Source: Enhydrobacter sp.
Lineage (GTDB): Bacteria; Pseudomonadota; Alphaproteobacteria; Reyranellales; Reyranellaceae
Direction: 5' to 3'
NCBI GenBank assembly: GCA_025808875.1
Contig: CP075528.1
Span: forward strand, 4,214,473 to 4,278,472
Length of the DNA: 64,000 bases
Shown one piece after another: positions 10,245-18,410 of the stretch. Below the pieces are notes generated by a model. That model saw nothing but the letters and a program-made list of their open reading frames with translations. It was not told the DNA's origin and searched no databases. Made by a program: the position numbers and the translations under genes. The stretch's first letter is position 1. Every line of letters starts with the position of its first letter.

Positions 10245-11125
10245 CAGTAGTGCACCCGACGTTCGATGAAGCGGAACTGCACGACGGTCAGCAGAATGAC
10301 GATCGCCATAAGGATCACCGACTGCGCCGACGAGCCGCCGAGGTCCTGACCGCGGAAGCCGTCGTTGTAGACCTTGAACACCAGGATCTCCGTCGCCTTG
10401 GCGGGGCCACCTTTGGTCAGCGAATCGACGACGCCGAAGGTGCCGAAGAAGGCGTAGATGATGTTGACCACCAGCAGGAAGAAGCCGGTCGGCGAGAGCA
10501 GTGGGAAGATCACGTCCCAGAAACGCCGGCCCGGACCGGCGCCGTCGATCGCCGCCGCCTCGATCAGGGACTTGGGGATCGACTGCAGGCCGGCCAGGAA
10601 GAACAGGAAATTGTAGCTGAGCTGGTTCCACACCGAAGCGATGACGACCAGGAGGAGCGCCTGGTTGCCGTCGATGACGTAGTTGAACTCTATGCCTACC
10701 CCCTTGAGCAGCCAGGCGACGATGCCGATGGATGGGTTGAAGAGGAAGCCGAACAGCACACCGGCGACTGCGGGCGCCACGGCGTAGGGCCAGATCAGGA
10801 ACGTCTTGTAGCCGGTGGCGCCGCGGATGACGCGATCGGCCATCACCGCCAGCAGCAACGACAGCGACAGACCGATCACCGTCACCAGGATGCTGAACAC
10901 CAAGGTGACGCGAGCCGATGCGTAGTAATCCCGGTCGTTGAAGAGATGAATGAAGTTGTCGAGGAAGACGAACTTGGTGTTGCCGCCGAACGCGTCCTCC
11001 AGCAGCACCGACTGGTACATCGCCTGGCCCGACGGCCAGAAGAAGAACACCAGCGTGATCGCCATCTGCGGCGCCACCAGAAGGTAGGGCAGCCACCGCT
11101 CGTTGAAGGTGACGCGCTTTTCCAT
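10244..11125 (-). CDS. ugpA: sn-glycerol-3-phosphate ABC transporter permease UgpA
   Basis: A 293-residue permease of the MalF/UgpA class that pairs with UgpE. Hydrophobic helices start at LLVAPQMAITLVFFFWP, and the EAA loop is EAAAIDGAGPGRRFWDVIFP. The ATG at 11125 (MEKRVTF) is chosen; an in-frame GTG at 11164 would add 13 residues lying close to the base of the intergenic hairpin. The stop overlaps the ugpE start. Confidence 0.92.
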   Translation of the reverse strand: MEKRVTFNERWLPYLLVAPQMAITLVFFFWPSGQAMYQSVLLEDAFGGNTKFVFLDNFIHLFNDRDYYASARVTLVFSILVTVIGLSLSLLLAVMADRVIRGATGYKTFLIWPYAVAPAVAGVLFGFLFNPSIGIVAWLLKGVGIEFNYVIDGNQALLLVVIASVWNQLSYNFLFFLAGLQSIPKSLIEAAAIDGAGPGRRFWDVIFPLLSPTGFFLLVVNIIYAFFGTFGVVDSLTKGGPAKATEILVFKVYNDGFRGQDLGGSSAQSVILMAIVILLTVVQFRFIERRVHY

Positions 11126-11168
11126 TTCCCCGCTATCGCTCCGCCCCGCCCACAGGGCCTCCACTGGG

Positions 11169-11194
11169 CCTCCCCCGCCGCGTGGCGGGGGAGG
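11169..11194 (-). promoter_or_regulatory. 11-bp perfect hairpin between ugpB and ugpA
   Basis: Inverted repeat CCTCCCCCGCC / GGCGGGGGAGG with a four-base loop, in the 82-bp gap between the ugpB stop and the ugpA start. There is no following T-tract, so it is not a standard Rho-independent terminator. In ABC operons such structures often stabilise the binding-protein mRNA or reduce read-through so that binding protein exceeds permease; that role is inferred. Confidence 0.7.
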
Positions 11195-11207
11195 TCGTGC
11201 AGGCTTG

Positions 11208-12524
11208 TTACTTGTTGGCGGCCTCGAAGCGACGGAGCTGCTCGTTGCCCGCCTTGACCGCGTCGTCGAGCGCGGCCTTGGCGTCCTTCTTGCCCGACCA
11301 CACTGCCTCGAGCTCGCCGTCGACGATGTCGCGGATCTGGACGAAATTGCCGATGCGCAGACCCTTGGAGTTGTCGGTCGGCGGGTTGAGCGTGAGCTGC
11401 TTGACGGCGATGTCGCGGCCTGGATTGGTCTTGTAGAAGCCGGCCTTCTCGGTGATCTCGGCGGCGGCCAGGGTGACAGGCACGTAGCCCGTCTGCTGGT
11501 GCCACTTGGCCTGCACCGGCCCGCTCGACAGGAAGGTCATGAACTTGGCGACCCCCTTGTACTCCTCCTTGGGCTTGCCCTGCAGCACCCACAGGGTGGC
11601 GCCGCCGATGATCGAATTCTGCGGCTTGGCGATCACGTCGGGGTAGTAGGGCATCATGGCGATGCCGACCTTGTCCTTGCCGAGCGCCCGCTCGATCGCG
11701 GCGGCCGAGGCCGAGGAGGCGATGTGGAAGACGCAGTCGCCGGCGTTGAACAGCGCCGTCGAGCGGCCCTCGCGGCCGCCGTAGACGAAGGTTTTGTCCT
11801 TGCTCCAGTCGGCCAGCGTCTGGATGTGCTTGACGCGGGCGGCGTCGTTGAACTTGAGCTCGATGTCGATGCCGCCGAAGCCGTTCTGCTTGGTGGCGAA
11901 CGGCAGGTTGTGATAGGCGCCGAAATTCTCGATCATCGTCCAGGTCTGCCACTGCGGCGTGAACCCGCACTTGGCGCCGGCCGCGACCGCCTTCTTGGCC
12001 ATTTCGCCCAGCTCCGGCCAGGTGGTCGGCGGCTTCTCCGGATCGAGCCCGGCCTTCTGCATCAACTCCTTGTTGCGGTAGAGCACGGGGGTCGACGAGT
12101 TGAACGGCATGGAGAGCAGCTTGCCGTCGGTGGTGGAGTAGTAGCCGGTGACCGGACCGATGAAGCCCTTGGGATCGAACGGCTCGCCGGCGTCGGCCAT
12201 GAGCTGGTAGATCGGATAGACCGCACCCTTTGCCGCCATCATGTTGGCGGTGCCGACCTCGAACACCTGCACGATGTGCGGGTTCTGCTTGGCGCGGAAG
12301 GCGGCGATCGCGGCAGTCAGGGTCTCGGTGTAGGAGCCCTTGTAGATCGCATTGACCTTGTAGGCGGTCTGCGAATTGTTGAACTCCTCGGCCAGCGCTT
12401 TGACCGTCTCCCCGAGGTTGCCACCCATGGCGTGCCACCACTGGATCTCGGTCTGCGCATGGGCGCCGGGCGCGCCGGCGAGGATCGCCGCTGCAGCGAC
12501 GGACGACAGAAGAATGCGTGACAT
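11208..12524 (-). CDS. ugpB: sn-glycerol-3-phosphate ABC transporter substrate-binding protein UgpB
   Basis: A 438-residue periplasmic binding protein. A signal peptide spans about 1-23 (ending AHA-Q), and the mature protein opens TEIQWWHAMGG, a typical UgpB start. The segments FNSSTPVLYRNK and IIGGATLW match cluster-D carbohydrate binding proteins of the UgpB type. The size agrees with E. coli UgpB (438 residues). It delivers glycerol-3-phosphate or glycerophosphodiesters to UgpAE. It is preceded by a Pho box and followed by a strong hairpin, then ugpA. Confidence 0.93.
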   Translation of the reverse strand: MSRILLSSVAAAAILAGAPGAHAQTEIQWWHAMGGNLGETVKALAEEFNNSQTAYKVNAIYKGSYTETLTAAIAAFRAKQNPHIVQVFEVGTANMMAAKGAVYPIYQLMADAGEPFDPKGFIGPVTGYYSTTDGKLLSMPFNSSTPVLYRNKELMQKAGLDPEKPPTTWPELGEMAKKAVAAGAKCGFTPQWQTWTMIENFGAYHNLPFATKQNGFGGIDIELKFNDAARVKHIQTLADWSKDKTFVYGGREGRSTALFNAGDCVFHIASSASAAAIERALGKDKVGIAMMPYYPDVIAKPQNSIIGGATLWVLQGKPKEEYKGVAKFMTFLSSGPVQAKWHQQTGYVPVTLAAAEITEKAGFYKTNPGRDIAVKQLTLNPPTDNSKGLRIGNFVQIRDIVDGELEAVWSGKKDAKAALDDAVKAGNEQLRRFEAANK

Positions 12525-12588
12525 CTAGACCTCCCGTTTGGACCTCGCGATGTATCCGCGGGTGCTGAGACTGCGATGTGAGTGTTTT

Positions 12589-12606
12589 ATTACAGTCTCG
12601 TTACAG
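12589..12606 (-). promoter_or_regulatory. Pho box upstream of ugpB
   Basis: On the minus strand the sequence reads CTGTAACGAGACTGTAAT: two 7-bp CTGTAAY repeats separated by exactly 4 bp. The PhoB-binding consensus is CTGTCAT-N4-CTGTCAT. The site lies 65 bp before the ugpB start, in the 120-bp gap behind ugpQ. The ugp operon is a classic phosphate-starvation target, so site, spacing and context agree. No clear -10 element could be assigned. Confidence 0.75.
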
Positions 12607-12644
12607 TCCAGCAAGACTATCCCCCGCTGGCAACCCCAATTATC

Positions 12645-13337
12645 TCAGGCAAGCGCCGACAGGATGATGTCGGGGGCGTCGGTAATGACGCAATCGGCCC
12701 CCATCTCGACCAGCAGTCGCGCGTGGCGGGCGTCGTTGATCGTGTAGACGGAGAGCGCATAGCCGGCCCGCCGCACCTCTGTCGCCCGGGCGATGCTCAA
12801 GCGCAGCCCATTGGTGTTGACACCCGCGGCGCCCACGGCCCTGGCGCGGTTGAGCCAGTCGTCGCCCAACTCGTTGATCAGGATGGCGCGATCGAACTCG
12901 GGCGCCGCCGCCTGGGCAGCAGCCAACGACACGTCCTTGAAACTCGACAACAGGGGCGGCGGCAAGGACGAAGGCCAGCAACGACGCAGGGTCGCCACGG
13001 TGACCTCTGCCGTCTCGACCTCACGGCCATCGCAAGGCTTGATCTCGACATTGCATCCCAGGCCTTGCTCGGTCAGGCAGGCGATGGCCGCCTCGAAGGT
13101 AGGCACCGACGCCGGCAACTCGGCTCGTGTCGTCTGGGCGACCAGGCGATCGACCCCTGTGGTCCGCTCGAGCGACGGATCGTGCATCAGGATCGGCACG
13201 CCGTCCGACGTCAGCTTGACATCGATCTCGACCCAAGGCGCGCCCCGCCGTTTGGCTTCACGCAGGGAGTCCAGCGTGTTCTCGGGGGCATAGGCCGCCG
13301 CGCCGCGATGGCCGATGACTTTGGGCAGTTGCAGCAT
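12645..13337 (-). CDS. ugpQ: glycerophosphodiester phosphodiesterase UgpQ
   Basis: A 230-residue cytosolic GDPD enzyme that hydrolyses glycerophosphodiesters to glycerol-3-phosphate and an alcohol. Signature elements are HRGAAAYAPENT (catalytic H10, R11), VEIDV (metal ligands E37, D39), MHD (H52) and CNVEIKP. There is no signal peptide, as in E. coli UgpQ, which acts on imported substrates. It sits upstream of ugpB in the same direction, giving the order ugpQ-ugpB-ugpA-ugpE-ugpC. It is divergent, with 40 bp between, from the SDR gene. Confidence 0.92.
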   Translation of the reverse strand: MLQLPKVIGHRGAAAYAPENTLDSLREAKRRGAPWVEIDVKLTSDGVPILMHDPSLERTTGVDRLVAQTTRAELPASVPTFEAAIACLTEQGLGCNVEIKPCDGREVETAEVTVATLRRCWPSSLPPPLLSSFKDVSLAAAQAAAPEFDRAILINELGDDWLNRARAVGAAGVNTNGLRLSIARATEVRRAGYALSVYTINDARHARLLVEMGADCVITDAPDIILSALA

Positions 13338-13377
13338 TCACCAATACAACGCTAATTCGGGTCGCTGAGATAGACGA

Positions 13378-14154
13378 ATGCCCCACCCCCTGTCGACCCT
13401 GCCCGCCAAGTTCCGCCTCGACGGCCGTACCGCCCTGATCACCGGATCCGCGCGCGGTCTCGGTTGGGAGATAGCGCGGGGTCTCGCCGAAGCCGGCGCG
13501 CGTGTGCTGCTCCACGGCCGCACGCCGGAGCGCATCGACGCGCGGCTCGCCGAGTTGCGCGGCATGGGACACGCCGCCGACGGCGTCGCTTTCGAGATGG
13601 CCGATCGTGCCGCCATGCGGCAAGCCCTATCGGCGACCGGACCGATCGACGTGTTGATCCACAATGTCGGAGAACGTGACCGCAGACCCTTCGCCGAAAT
13701 CGAAGCGGCCGACTTCTCCCGCCTGATAGACGTCGACCTCGTCGCGGCCCATGCGCTGGTGAAGCTCGTGGTTCCCGGCATGGTCGAGCGCGGATGGGGG
13801 CGGCTGATACTGGTGACGTCGATCGTCGGCGAACTCGCCGTGCCCAACGCTTCATCCTATATCGCCGCCAAAGGCGGCCTCGCCGCGCTGACGCGCGCCC
13901 TTGCCGCGGAGTTCGGATCCAAGGGCGTCACATCGAATGCATTGTCGCCGGGTTTCTTCGCCACGGAAACCAACGCGCAGCTCATGGCTTCGCCCGCCGG
14001 CGAGGTGCTGCGCCTGCGTTGTCCGGCCAAGCGATGGGCGGCGCCCTCGGAGATCGCGGGCGCCGCGCTCTTCCTCGCGTCGGAAGCGTCGTCCTTCGTC
14101 AACGGTCACACACTGACTGTCGACGGCGGCGTTTCGGCAACGTACCTTGCCTGA
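13378..14154 (+). CDS. short-chain dehydrogenase/reductase (gluconate 5-dehydrogenase-like)
   Basis: A 258-residue classical SDR with cofactor motif TGSARGLG (23-30), NNAG-equivalent HNVG, and catalytic S148, Y161 and K165 (SSYIAAK). The C-terminus has SxFVNGHTLTVDGG, usual in FabG-like and gluconate/ketogluconate dehydrogenases. The opening KFRLDGRTALITG resembles gluconate 5-dehydrogenases, but substrate assignment is weak. Its stop is immediately followed by the ATG of the antiporter gene, so the two are very likely cotranscribed. Confidence 0.8.
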   Translation: MPHPLSTLPAKFRLDGRTALITGSARGLGWEIARGLAEAGARVLLHGRTPERIDARLAELRGMGHAADGVAFEMADRAAMRQALSATGPIDVLIHNVGERDRRPFAEIEAADFSRLIDVDLVAAHALVKLVVPGMVERGWGRLILVTSIVGELAVPNASSYIAAKGGLAALTRALAAEFGSKGVTSNALSPGFFATETNAQLMASPAGEVLRLRCPAKRWAAPSEIAGAALFLASEASSFVNGHTLTVDGGVSATYLA

Positions 14155-15573
14155 ATGAAACGCTCCTGGCTGTGCGCGGTTATTGTCGTCGCCCTCTTCG
14201 CCGCGATGCCCGCCCTGGGGGCGGATACGAATGCTCCCGCGCTCGACGGTCGCAAGGTCAGCCTGCTCTGGGGCGTTCCCTTTGTCGGAATCCTGCTGTC
14301 CATCGCCATCCTGCCGCTCGTCGCGGCTCATTTCTGGCACCATCACTTCGGCAAGGTTTCCGCCGCCTGGGCCATCCTCCTGCTGGTGCCGCTCGCGCTG
14401 GTGTTCGGTCCAGCGGTGACTCTCTACGAAGTCGTGCATCTCATGCTGCTCGACTACATCCCGTTCATCATCCTGCTGCTTGCCCTCTTCACGGTCACCG
14501 GCGGCATCCACATCCGCGGCAACCTGCATGGCTCGCCCTCGATGAACACGGCCTTGCTGGCGATAGGCACGGTGCTCGCCGGCTGGATGGGCACGACCGG
14601 TGCCTCGATGCTCTTGATCCGGCCGGTGATCCGCGCCAACGACGACCGGCGCCACAAGGTGCATGTCTTCGTCTTCTTCATCTTCCTGGTGTCCAACATC
14701 GGCGGCGCCCTGACGCCGCTCGGCGATCCCCCGCTGTTCCTGGGCTTCCTCAAGGGCGTGGATTTCTTCTGGACCACCACCAATCTGTTCTTCGAGATGC
14801 TGGTCTGCGCGATCGTGCTGCTGGCGCTGTTCTACGCCCTGGACGTCTACTGGTATCGCAAGGAAGGCCACTTGAAGGTCGATCCGACGCCGGACCAACC
14901 GATCCGTGTCGAGGGCGGCATCAACATCATCCTGCTGATGGCCGTGGTCGCCGCCGTTCTGATGAGCGGCACCTGGAAGCCAGGGGTGCAGTTCACGATC
15001 TTTCACGTGACGGTCGAGTTACAGAACGTCACGCGCGACCTCGCGCTGCTCGCCATCTGCGGATTGTCCCTGAAGCTGACGCGCAAGCAGATCCGCCAGG
15101 ACAATGCTTTCGGCTGGGGCCCCATGGCCGAGGTCGCCAAGCTCTTCGCCGGCATCTTCATCACCATCGCGCCGGTGATCGCCATCCTGCGCGCCGGCCC
15201 GGAGGGCGACATGGCACCGCTGGTCTCGATGGTCAGCGCCGCCGACGGCCGTCCCAACGACGTCTGGTATTTCTGGTTGACCGGCATCCTGTCGAGTTTC
15301 CTCGACAACGCGCCGACCTACCTCGTGTTCTTCAACCTGGCCGGCGGCGACGCCCAGGTTCTGATGGGGGCGCTCGCCTCGACGCTGGTGGCGATCTCCT
15401 GCGGCGCGGTGTTCATGGGCGCCAACACCTACATTGGCAACGCGCCCAACTTCATGGTGAAGGCGGTCGTGGAGGACGCCGGTATCCGCATGCCGTCCTT
15501 CTTCGGCTACATGGCGTGGTCGTGCGTCATCCTCCTACCCCTGTTCGTCCTGATCACTTTCCTGTTCTTCTAG
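14155..15573 (+). CDS. NhaD-like sodium:proton antiporter (ion transporter superfamily)
   Basis: A 472-residue inner-membrane protein with an N-terminal signal-like helix and about eleven further hydrophobic segments. Motifs such as GGIHIRGNLHGSP, GWMGTTGASMLLIRP, NIGGALTPLGDPPLFLGF and SSFLDNAPTYLVFFN are typical of the citrate/arsenite/NhaD superfamily, in particular the sodium:proton antiporter branch found in many Alphaproteobacteria. It probably exchanges Na+ for H+ at the cytoplasmic membrane; a carboxylate substrate is not excluded. It starts at the base after the SDR stop. Confidence 0.8.
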   Translation: MKRSWLCAVIVVALFAAMPALGADTNAPALDGRKVSLLWGVPFVGILLSIAILPLVAAHFWHHHFGKVSAAWAILLLVPLALVFGPAVTLYEVVHLMLLDYIPFIILLLALFTVTGGIHIRGNLHGSPSMNTALLAIGTVLAGWMGTTGASMLLIRPVIRANDDRRHKVHVFVFFIFLVSNIGGALTPLGDPPLFLGFLKGVDFFWTTTNLFFEMLVCAIVLLALFYALDVYWYRKEGHLKVDPTPDQPIRVEGGINIILLMAVVAAVLMSGTWKPGVQFTIFHVTVELQNVTRDLALLAICGLSLKLTRKQIRQDNAFGWGPMAEVAKLFAGIFITIAPVIAILRAGPEGDMAPLVSMVSAADGRPNDVWYFWLTGILSSFLDNAPTYLVFFNLAGGDAQVLMGALASTLVAISCGAVFMGANTYIGNAPNFMVKAVVEDAGIRMPSFFGYMAWSCVILLPLFVLITFLFF

Positions 15574-15585
15574 GCCGTGCAGGCG

Positions 15586-16425
15586 TCACCGGCTGATGAA
15601 GAGCGGCGTCGAACATGCATCGTACATTCGCCGGGTGCACGACCCGAAGAGCATCTCGCGAAGGCCGCGATTGCCGAAAGCACCCATGATCAGAAGGCTC
15701 GCCCGTACCTTGTCGGCGTGTTTCATCAGCAGCTCTGCGGGTTCCGCTGACAATTCGCGAGGTTCGATGGCGGCCCCAATGCCGTGTGACTCCAGAAAAG
15801 CCGCTGCTCGCATCGCAGTCTTCCGCGCCGACGCAGCATGCCTTCGGATGCTGACGACCTGCACGGCCCTGCCGGCGAACATGCCCAACAGGACGGCGAG
15901 CTGGAGCGATCTTGCCGCCGAAGCACTCCCGTCATAGGCGACCAGCACTGGCCCCCCATCGATGCTGCCTTCCCCTGTCACCAGTACAGGACGCGCTCCT
16001 CGCGCGATGATGACGTCCAGGAGGGGCGCGGCGCCGTCGGAGGCTTCGAAGTGGAACTGGGCGTCGCGGCCCGTCACCACCAGATCGACTGTCTCGATCA
16101 ACCGCAACAGGCCGACTTCCACTGCGCTCCCGAGCCTGGTGACGCTGCAGTTCTGGCCCTCGGCCGCGCATGCGTTCTCGAACGCGTCTGGAAGCTGCGC
16201 CGCCATCTGCCGGCGTTCGTCGGCTCGTCGCCGGCGAAGCACCATACGTTCGTAGGCCCGCTCCATCCCGCCGATCGGTGCCGGTTCCATCGCCTCGAGG
16301 TCGCTGATATCCGTCGCAATCACGCCCTTCAGCATGGCGCCGTTCCTGCGCGCCAGGCCAATCGCCAACGCCTGGGCCGTTGCACAGGACGGAGTCTTGT
16401 CGAGTGTGATCAGAATCGAGCGCAC
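15586..16425 (-). CDS. universal stress protein, tandem UspA domains
   Basis: A 279-residue protein with two UspA-like halves (about 1-140 and 150-279). The C-terminal half keeps the ATP-binding motif G-x2-G-x9-G-S, seen as GAFGNRG...FGSCTRRM. The N-terminal half lacks it, a common arrangement in tandem USPs. It starts at GTG 16425 with GGGAGG five to six bases upstream; the frame is open further up but without family similarity. The expected role is nucleotide binding in stress or stationary-phase adaptation; the exact partner is unknown. Confidence 0.82.
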   Translation of the reverse strand: MRSILITLDKTPSCATAQALAIGLARRNGAMLKGVIATDISDLEAMEPAPIGGMERAYERMVLRRRRADERRQMAAQLPDAFENACAAEGQNCSVTRLGSAVEVGLLRLIETVDLVVTGRDAQFHFEASDGAAPLLDVIIARGARPVLVTGEGSIDGGPVLVAYDGSASAARSLQLAVLLGMFAGRAVQVVSIRRHAASARKTAMRAAAFLESHGIGAAIEPRELSAEPAELLMKHADKVRASLLIMGAFGNRGLREMLFGSCTRRMYDACSTPLFISR

Positions 16426-16508
16426 GCCTGCCTCCCGTGAAGTCGGGAATCCGGCCTCCGGCCCCGAACGCTCCATCCTAGGGGGGACAGCCGCGCCCGG
16501 GCAACGAC

Positions 16509-16925
16509 TCAGCGCTTGCGGAAGATCAAAGCGTCGAGTGAGTACGGCCCCGGCCCACGAGTGAGGATGAAGACGAGGATCGCCAGCCACAACAGATGGG
16601 ACGGATAGTCGTTCCAGTAGACGAAGAACTGGATGACCAGCGTCATGCCGATCAGCGGCAGCGTGGCAAGGCGTGTGAACAACCCGACAAGGATCAACAA
16701 CGGCGCACCGAGCTCCACGACGGTGGCGAGCCACGCCGCGATCTCCGGTGACAGGATCGGGACCTTGTACTCCTCGCGGAACAGCTCGATCGCCTGTTCC
16801 ATGTTGTCGGCCTTGAGTTGGCCCGAGCGCCAGAACACCCAGAAGATGGCGAAGCGCATCAGAAGCTGCAGCAACGACTGCGGGAAGGAATCGAGCCTCA
16901 CCCGCCAGATATCGATGAAACCCAT
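16509..16925 (-). CDS. DoxX family membrane protein
   Basis: A 138-residue protein with four hydrophobic helices. The family pattern is visible in LLMRFAIFWVFWRSGQLKAD, VVELGAPLLILVGLFTRLA and the closing LTRGPGPYSLDALI. DoxX proteins are integral membrane proteins linked to quinone or thiol redox work in some organisms, but no defined reaction can be assigned here. It lies 83 bp upstream of the USP gene on the same strand and may share its transcript. Confidence 0.85.
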   Translation of the reverse strand: MGFIDIWRVRLDSFPQSLLQLLMRFAIFWVFWRSGQLKADNMEQAIELFREEYKVPILSPEIAAWLATVVELGAPLLILVGLFTRLATLPLIGMTLVIQFFVYWNDYPSHLLWLAILVFILTRGPGPYSLDALIFRKR

Positions 16926-17006
16926 CGTCCCCCCGATCCGGGTCCGTTATAGCGACGGGCTGAAGCGGCCGAACTCAATCCATGTCACACCGGCGTGACC
17001 GCTGCG

Positions 17007-18029
17007 TCAGCTCACGAGCTCATGCACTCGAAGGTCGCCGAAGCCCTTGAGCTTGCAGACATCGCGCGGCTCGCACCTGAAGTCGGCGCCGAGCGCGGCG
17101 ACGGTCTCCTGGGCGACGAGAATCTGCATCGGACTCGCCACCCGCTCGAGGCGCGCCGCCAGGTTCACCGCGGGGCCGAAGATGTCGTAGACGTACTTGT
17201 TCACGCCGACGATCGATCCCACCAGCGGCCCGGTGGCGATCCCGATGCGGCAGCGCCACCGATTCGTGTTGGCATTGTTGCGGCGCTCCAGATAGCCCCG
17301 CATGCGCAGCGACGCGCGCGCGACGTTGGCGGCGTGCTCGGCGGCGACCTCCGGCATGCCCGACACGGCCATGTAGGAGTCGCCATTGGTCTTGATACGC
17401 TCACAACCGAACATCTCCGAGATGCGGTCGAACGCCGAGAAGATGTCGTTCAACTCGGCGACGAGAGCCGCCGGATCGCGTACGATCGCCATCTCGGAGA
17501 AGTCGACGAAATCCAGCATCAGCACCGTCGCCGCCTCGAACCGTTGCGGCGATACCGTACCGAACTCCCGCATCTCCTGCAGGACGGCACGCGGCATGAC
17601 GTTCAGCAACAGGCGCTCGACCCGCGCCTTCTCCTGCTCGAGCGCGCGCAGGTTCTTCTCGGCGAGGCGTGAGTAGGAGTCGAGCATCAATTCGGCCTGG
17701 CGGCGTCTGCTCGCATCACGGGCCTCGATCAGCAGAGCGCCACCGGCCAGCGCACGCATCGTCATCTCGAGGTGAAGCGTGCGAGCGCCGACCTTGCGCT
17801 CCATCTCGAACGCGTGGTGGCCCCGCTCCTCCAGTCTCCGCCGCACCAGCGCGAGGTCGACGTCGGCCATCTGCTCGGCCAAGCCGCAGACTTCGACCGC
17901 CGGAGCGAACATCCGTGCGAACGCGGGATTGGCGTAGAGCACGGACCAGTCCTTGGGCAGGACGACGGCAATGCCGGTCGCCATCGCTTCCACCGCATCG
18001 GCGGGCGCACTCGATATCGAGCCGTCCAT
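17007..18029 (-). CDS. soluble PAS-like class III adenylate cyclase
   Basis: A 340-residue cytosolic cyclase. Residues 1-105 look like a PAS sensor (DAVEAMATGIAVVLP, LYANPAFARMF). A coiled segment (108-140) and the linker LLLNVMP come next, then a class III catalytic domain (about 165-340). Metal aspartates are D173/D176 (LDFVDFS) and D217 (TNGDSYM). The purine pair K213 and D282 (YDIFG) specifies ATP, so cAMP is the expected product. The ATG at 18029 has AGGAG seven bases upstream; an ATG at 18056 would overlap the globin gene. It is the last of three closely spaced genes (10-bp gap), so its sensor input may be tied to the diiron and globin proteins. Confidence 0.9.
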   Translation of the reverse strand: MDGSISSAPADAVEAMATGIAVVLPKDWSVLYANPAFARMFAPAVEVCGLAEQMADVDLALVRRRLEERGHHAFEMERKVGARTLHLEMTMRALAGGALLIEARDASRRRQAELMLDSYSRLAEKNLRALEQEKARVERLLLNVMPRAVLQEMREFGTVSPQRFEAATVLMLDFVDFSEMAIVRDPAALVAELNDIFSAFDRISEMFGCERIKTNGDSYMAVSGMPEVAAEHAANVARASLRMRGYLERRNNANTNRWRCRIGIATGPLVGSIVGVNKYVYDIFGPAVNLAARLERVASPMQILVAQETVAALGADFRCEPRDVCKLKGFGDLRVHELVS

Positions 18030-18039
18030 GCCACTCTCC

Positions 18040-18399
18040 TCAGGTCGCGACCACAAGATGTCGACGGCGAGCGAACTCCTGGCAGACGTGATCGACGTCG
18101 TGAGGCGGGAAGGCGAAGTCCTCCAGCGTCTCCCGGAGGATCCTTCCCATTTCGTCGAACTCCGGCGCCGTCACGCCGAGGCGGGCATGGGCACGACGCA
18201 GCGTGTCGTCGTCGAACGCACTGTCGCCGTCCATGATGCCGGTGATCATCTTCGTCTGGTGGTCGATCAGGCGTGCCATGTCGACGTTCATGAAATGCCT
18301 CTGCAGCATCTCGTGATCGAGTGCTTTGTCGTAGATCGCCGCCACCACGTGGCGCACCCGGGCGAATCCGCCCGAGCGCGCCAGCACTGTCTGTGCCAT
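18040..18399 (-). CDS. truncated haemoglobin (group I-like)
   Basis: A 119-residue 2-on-2 globin. The B10-type tyrosine is Y23 in AAIYDKAL. The segment HFMNVDMARLIDHQTKMI matches the C-D-E region, and the proximal (F8) histidine is H71 in RRAHARLGV. The C-terminal GH helices follow to the end. Such proteins bind O2 or NO at haem in the cytoplasm, for sensing, scavenging or delivery. It is 11 bp behind the diiron gene and 10 bp ahead of the PAS-cyclase gene, so the three are one operon. The call is based on motif spacing; a structure-based search would make it firm. Confidence 0.8.
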   Translation of the reverse strand: MAQTVLARSGGFARVRHVVAAIYDKALDHEMLQRHFMNVDMARLIDHQTKMITGIMDGDSAFDDDTLRRAHARLGVTAPEFDEMGRILRETLEDFAFPPHDVDHVCQEFARRRHLVVAT

Positions 18400-18410
18400 G
18401 TCGATTCCTC

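Noticed and set aside
9393..11096. A 567-codon frame that would fuse ugpE with upstream sequence
   Set aside because: The upstream part is out of frame with the real UgpA, and the UgpE N-terminus follows the TGATG junction.
11169..11194. Rho-independent terminator after ugpB
   Set aside because: The stem is strong but no T-tract follows on the minus strand, so it was listed as a regulatory hairpin instead.
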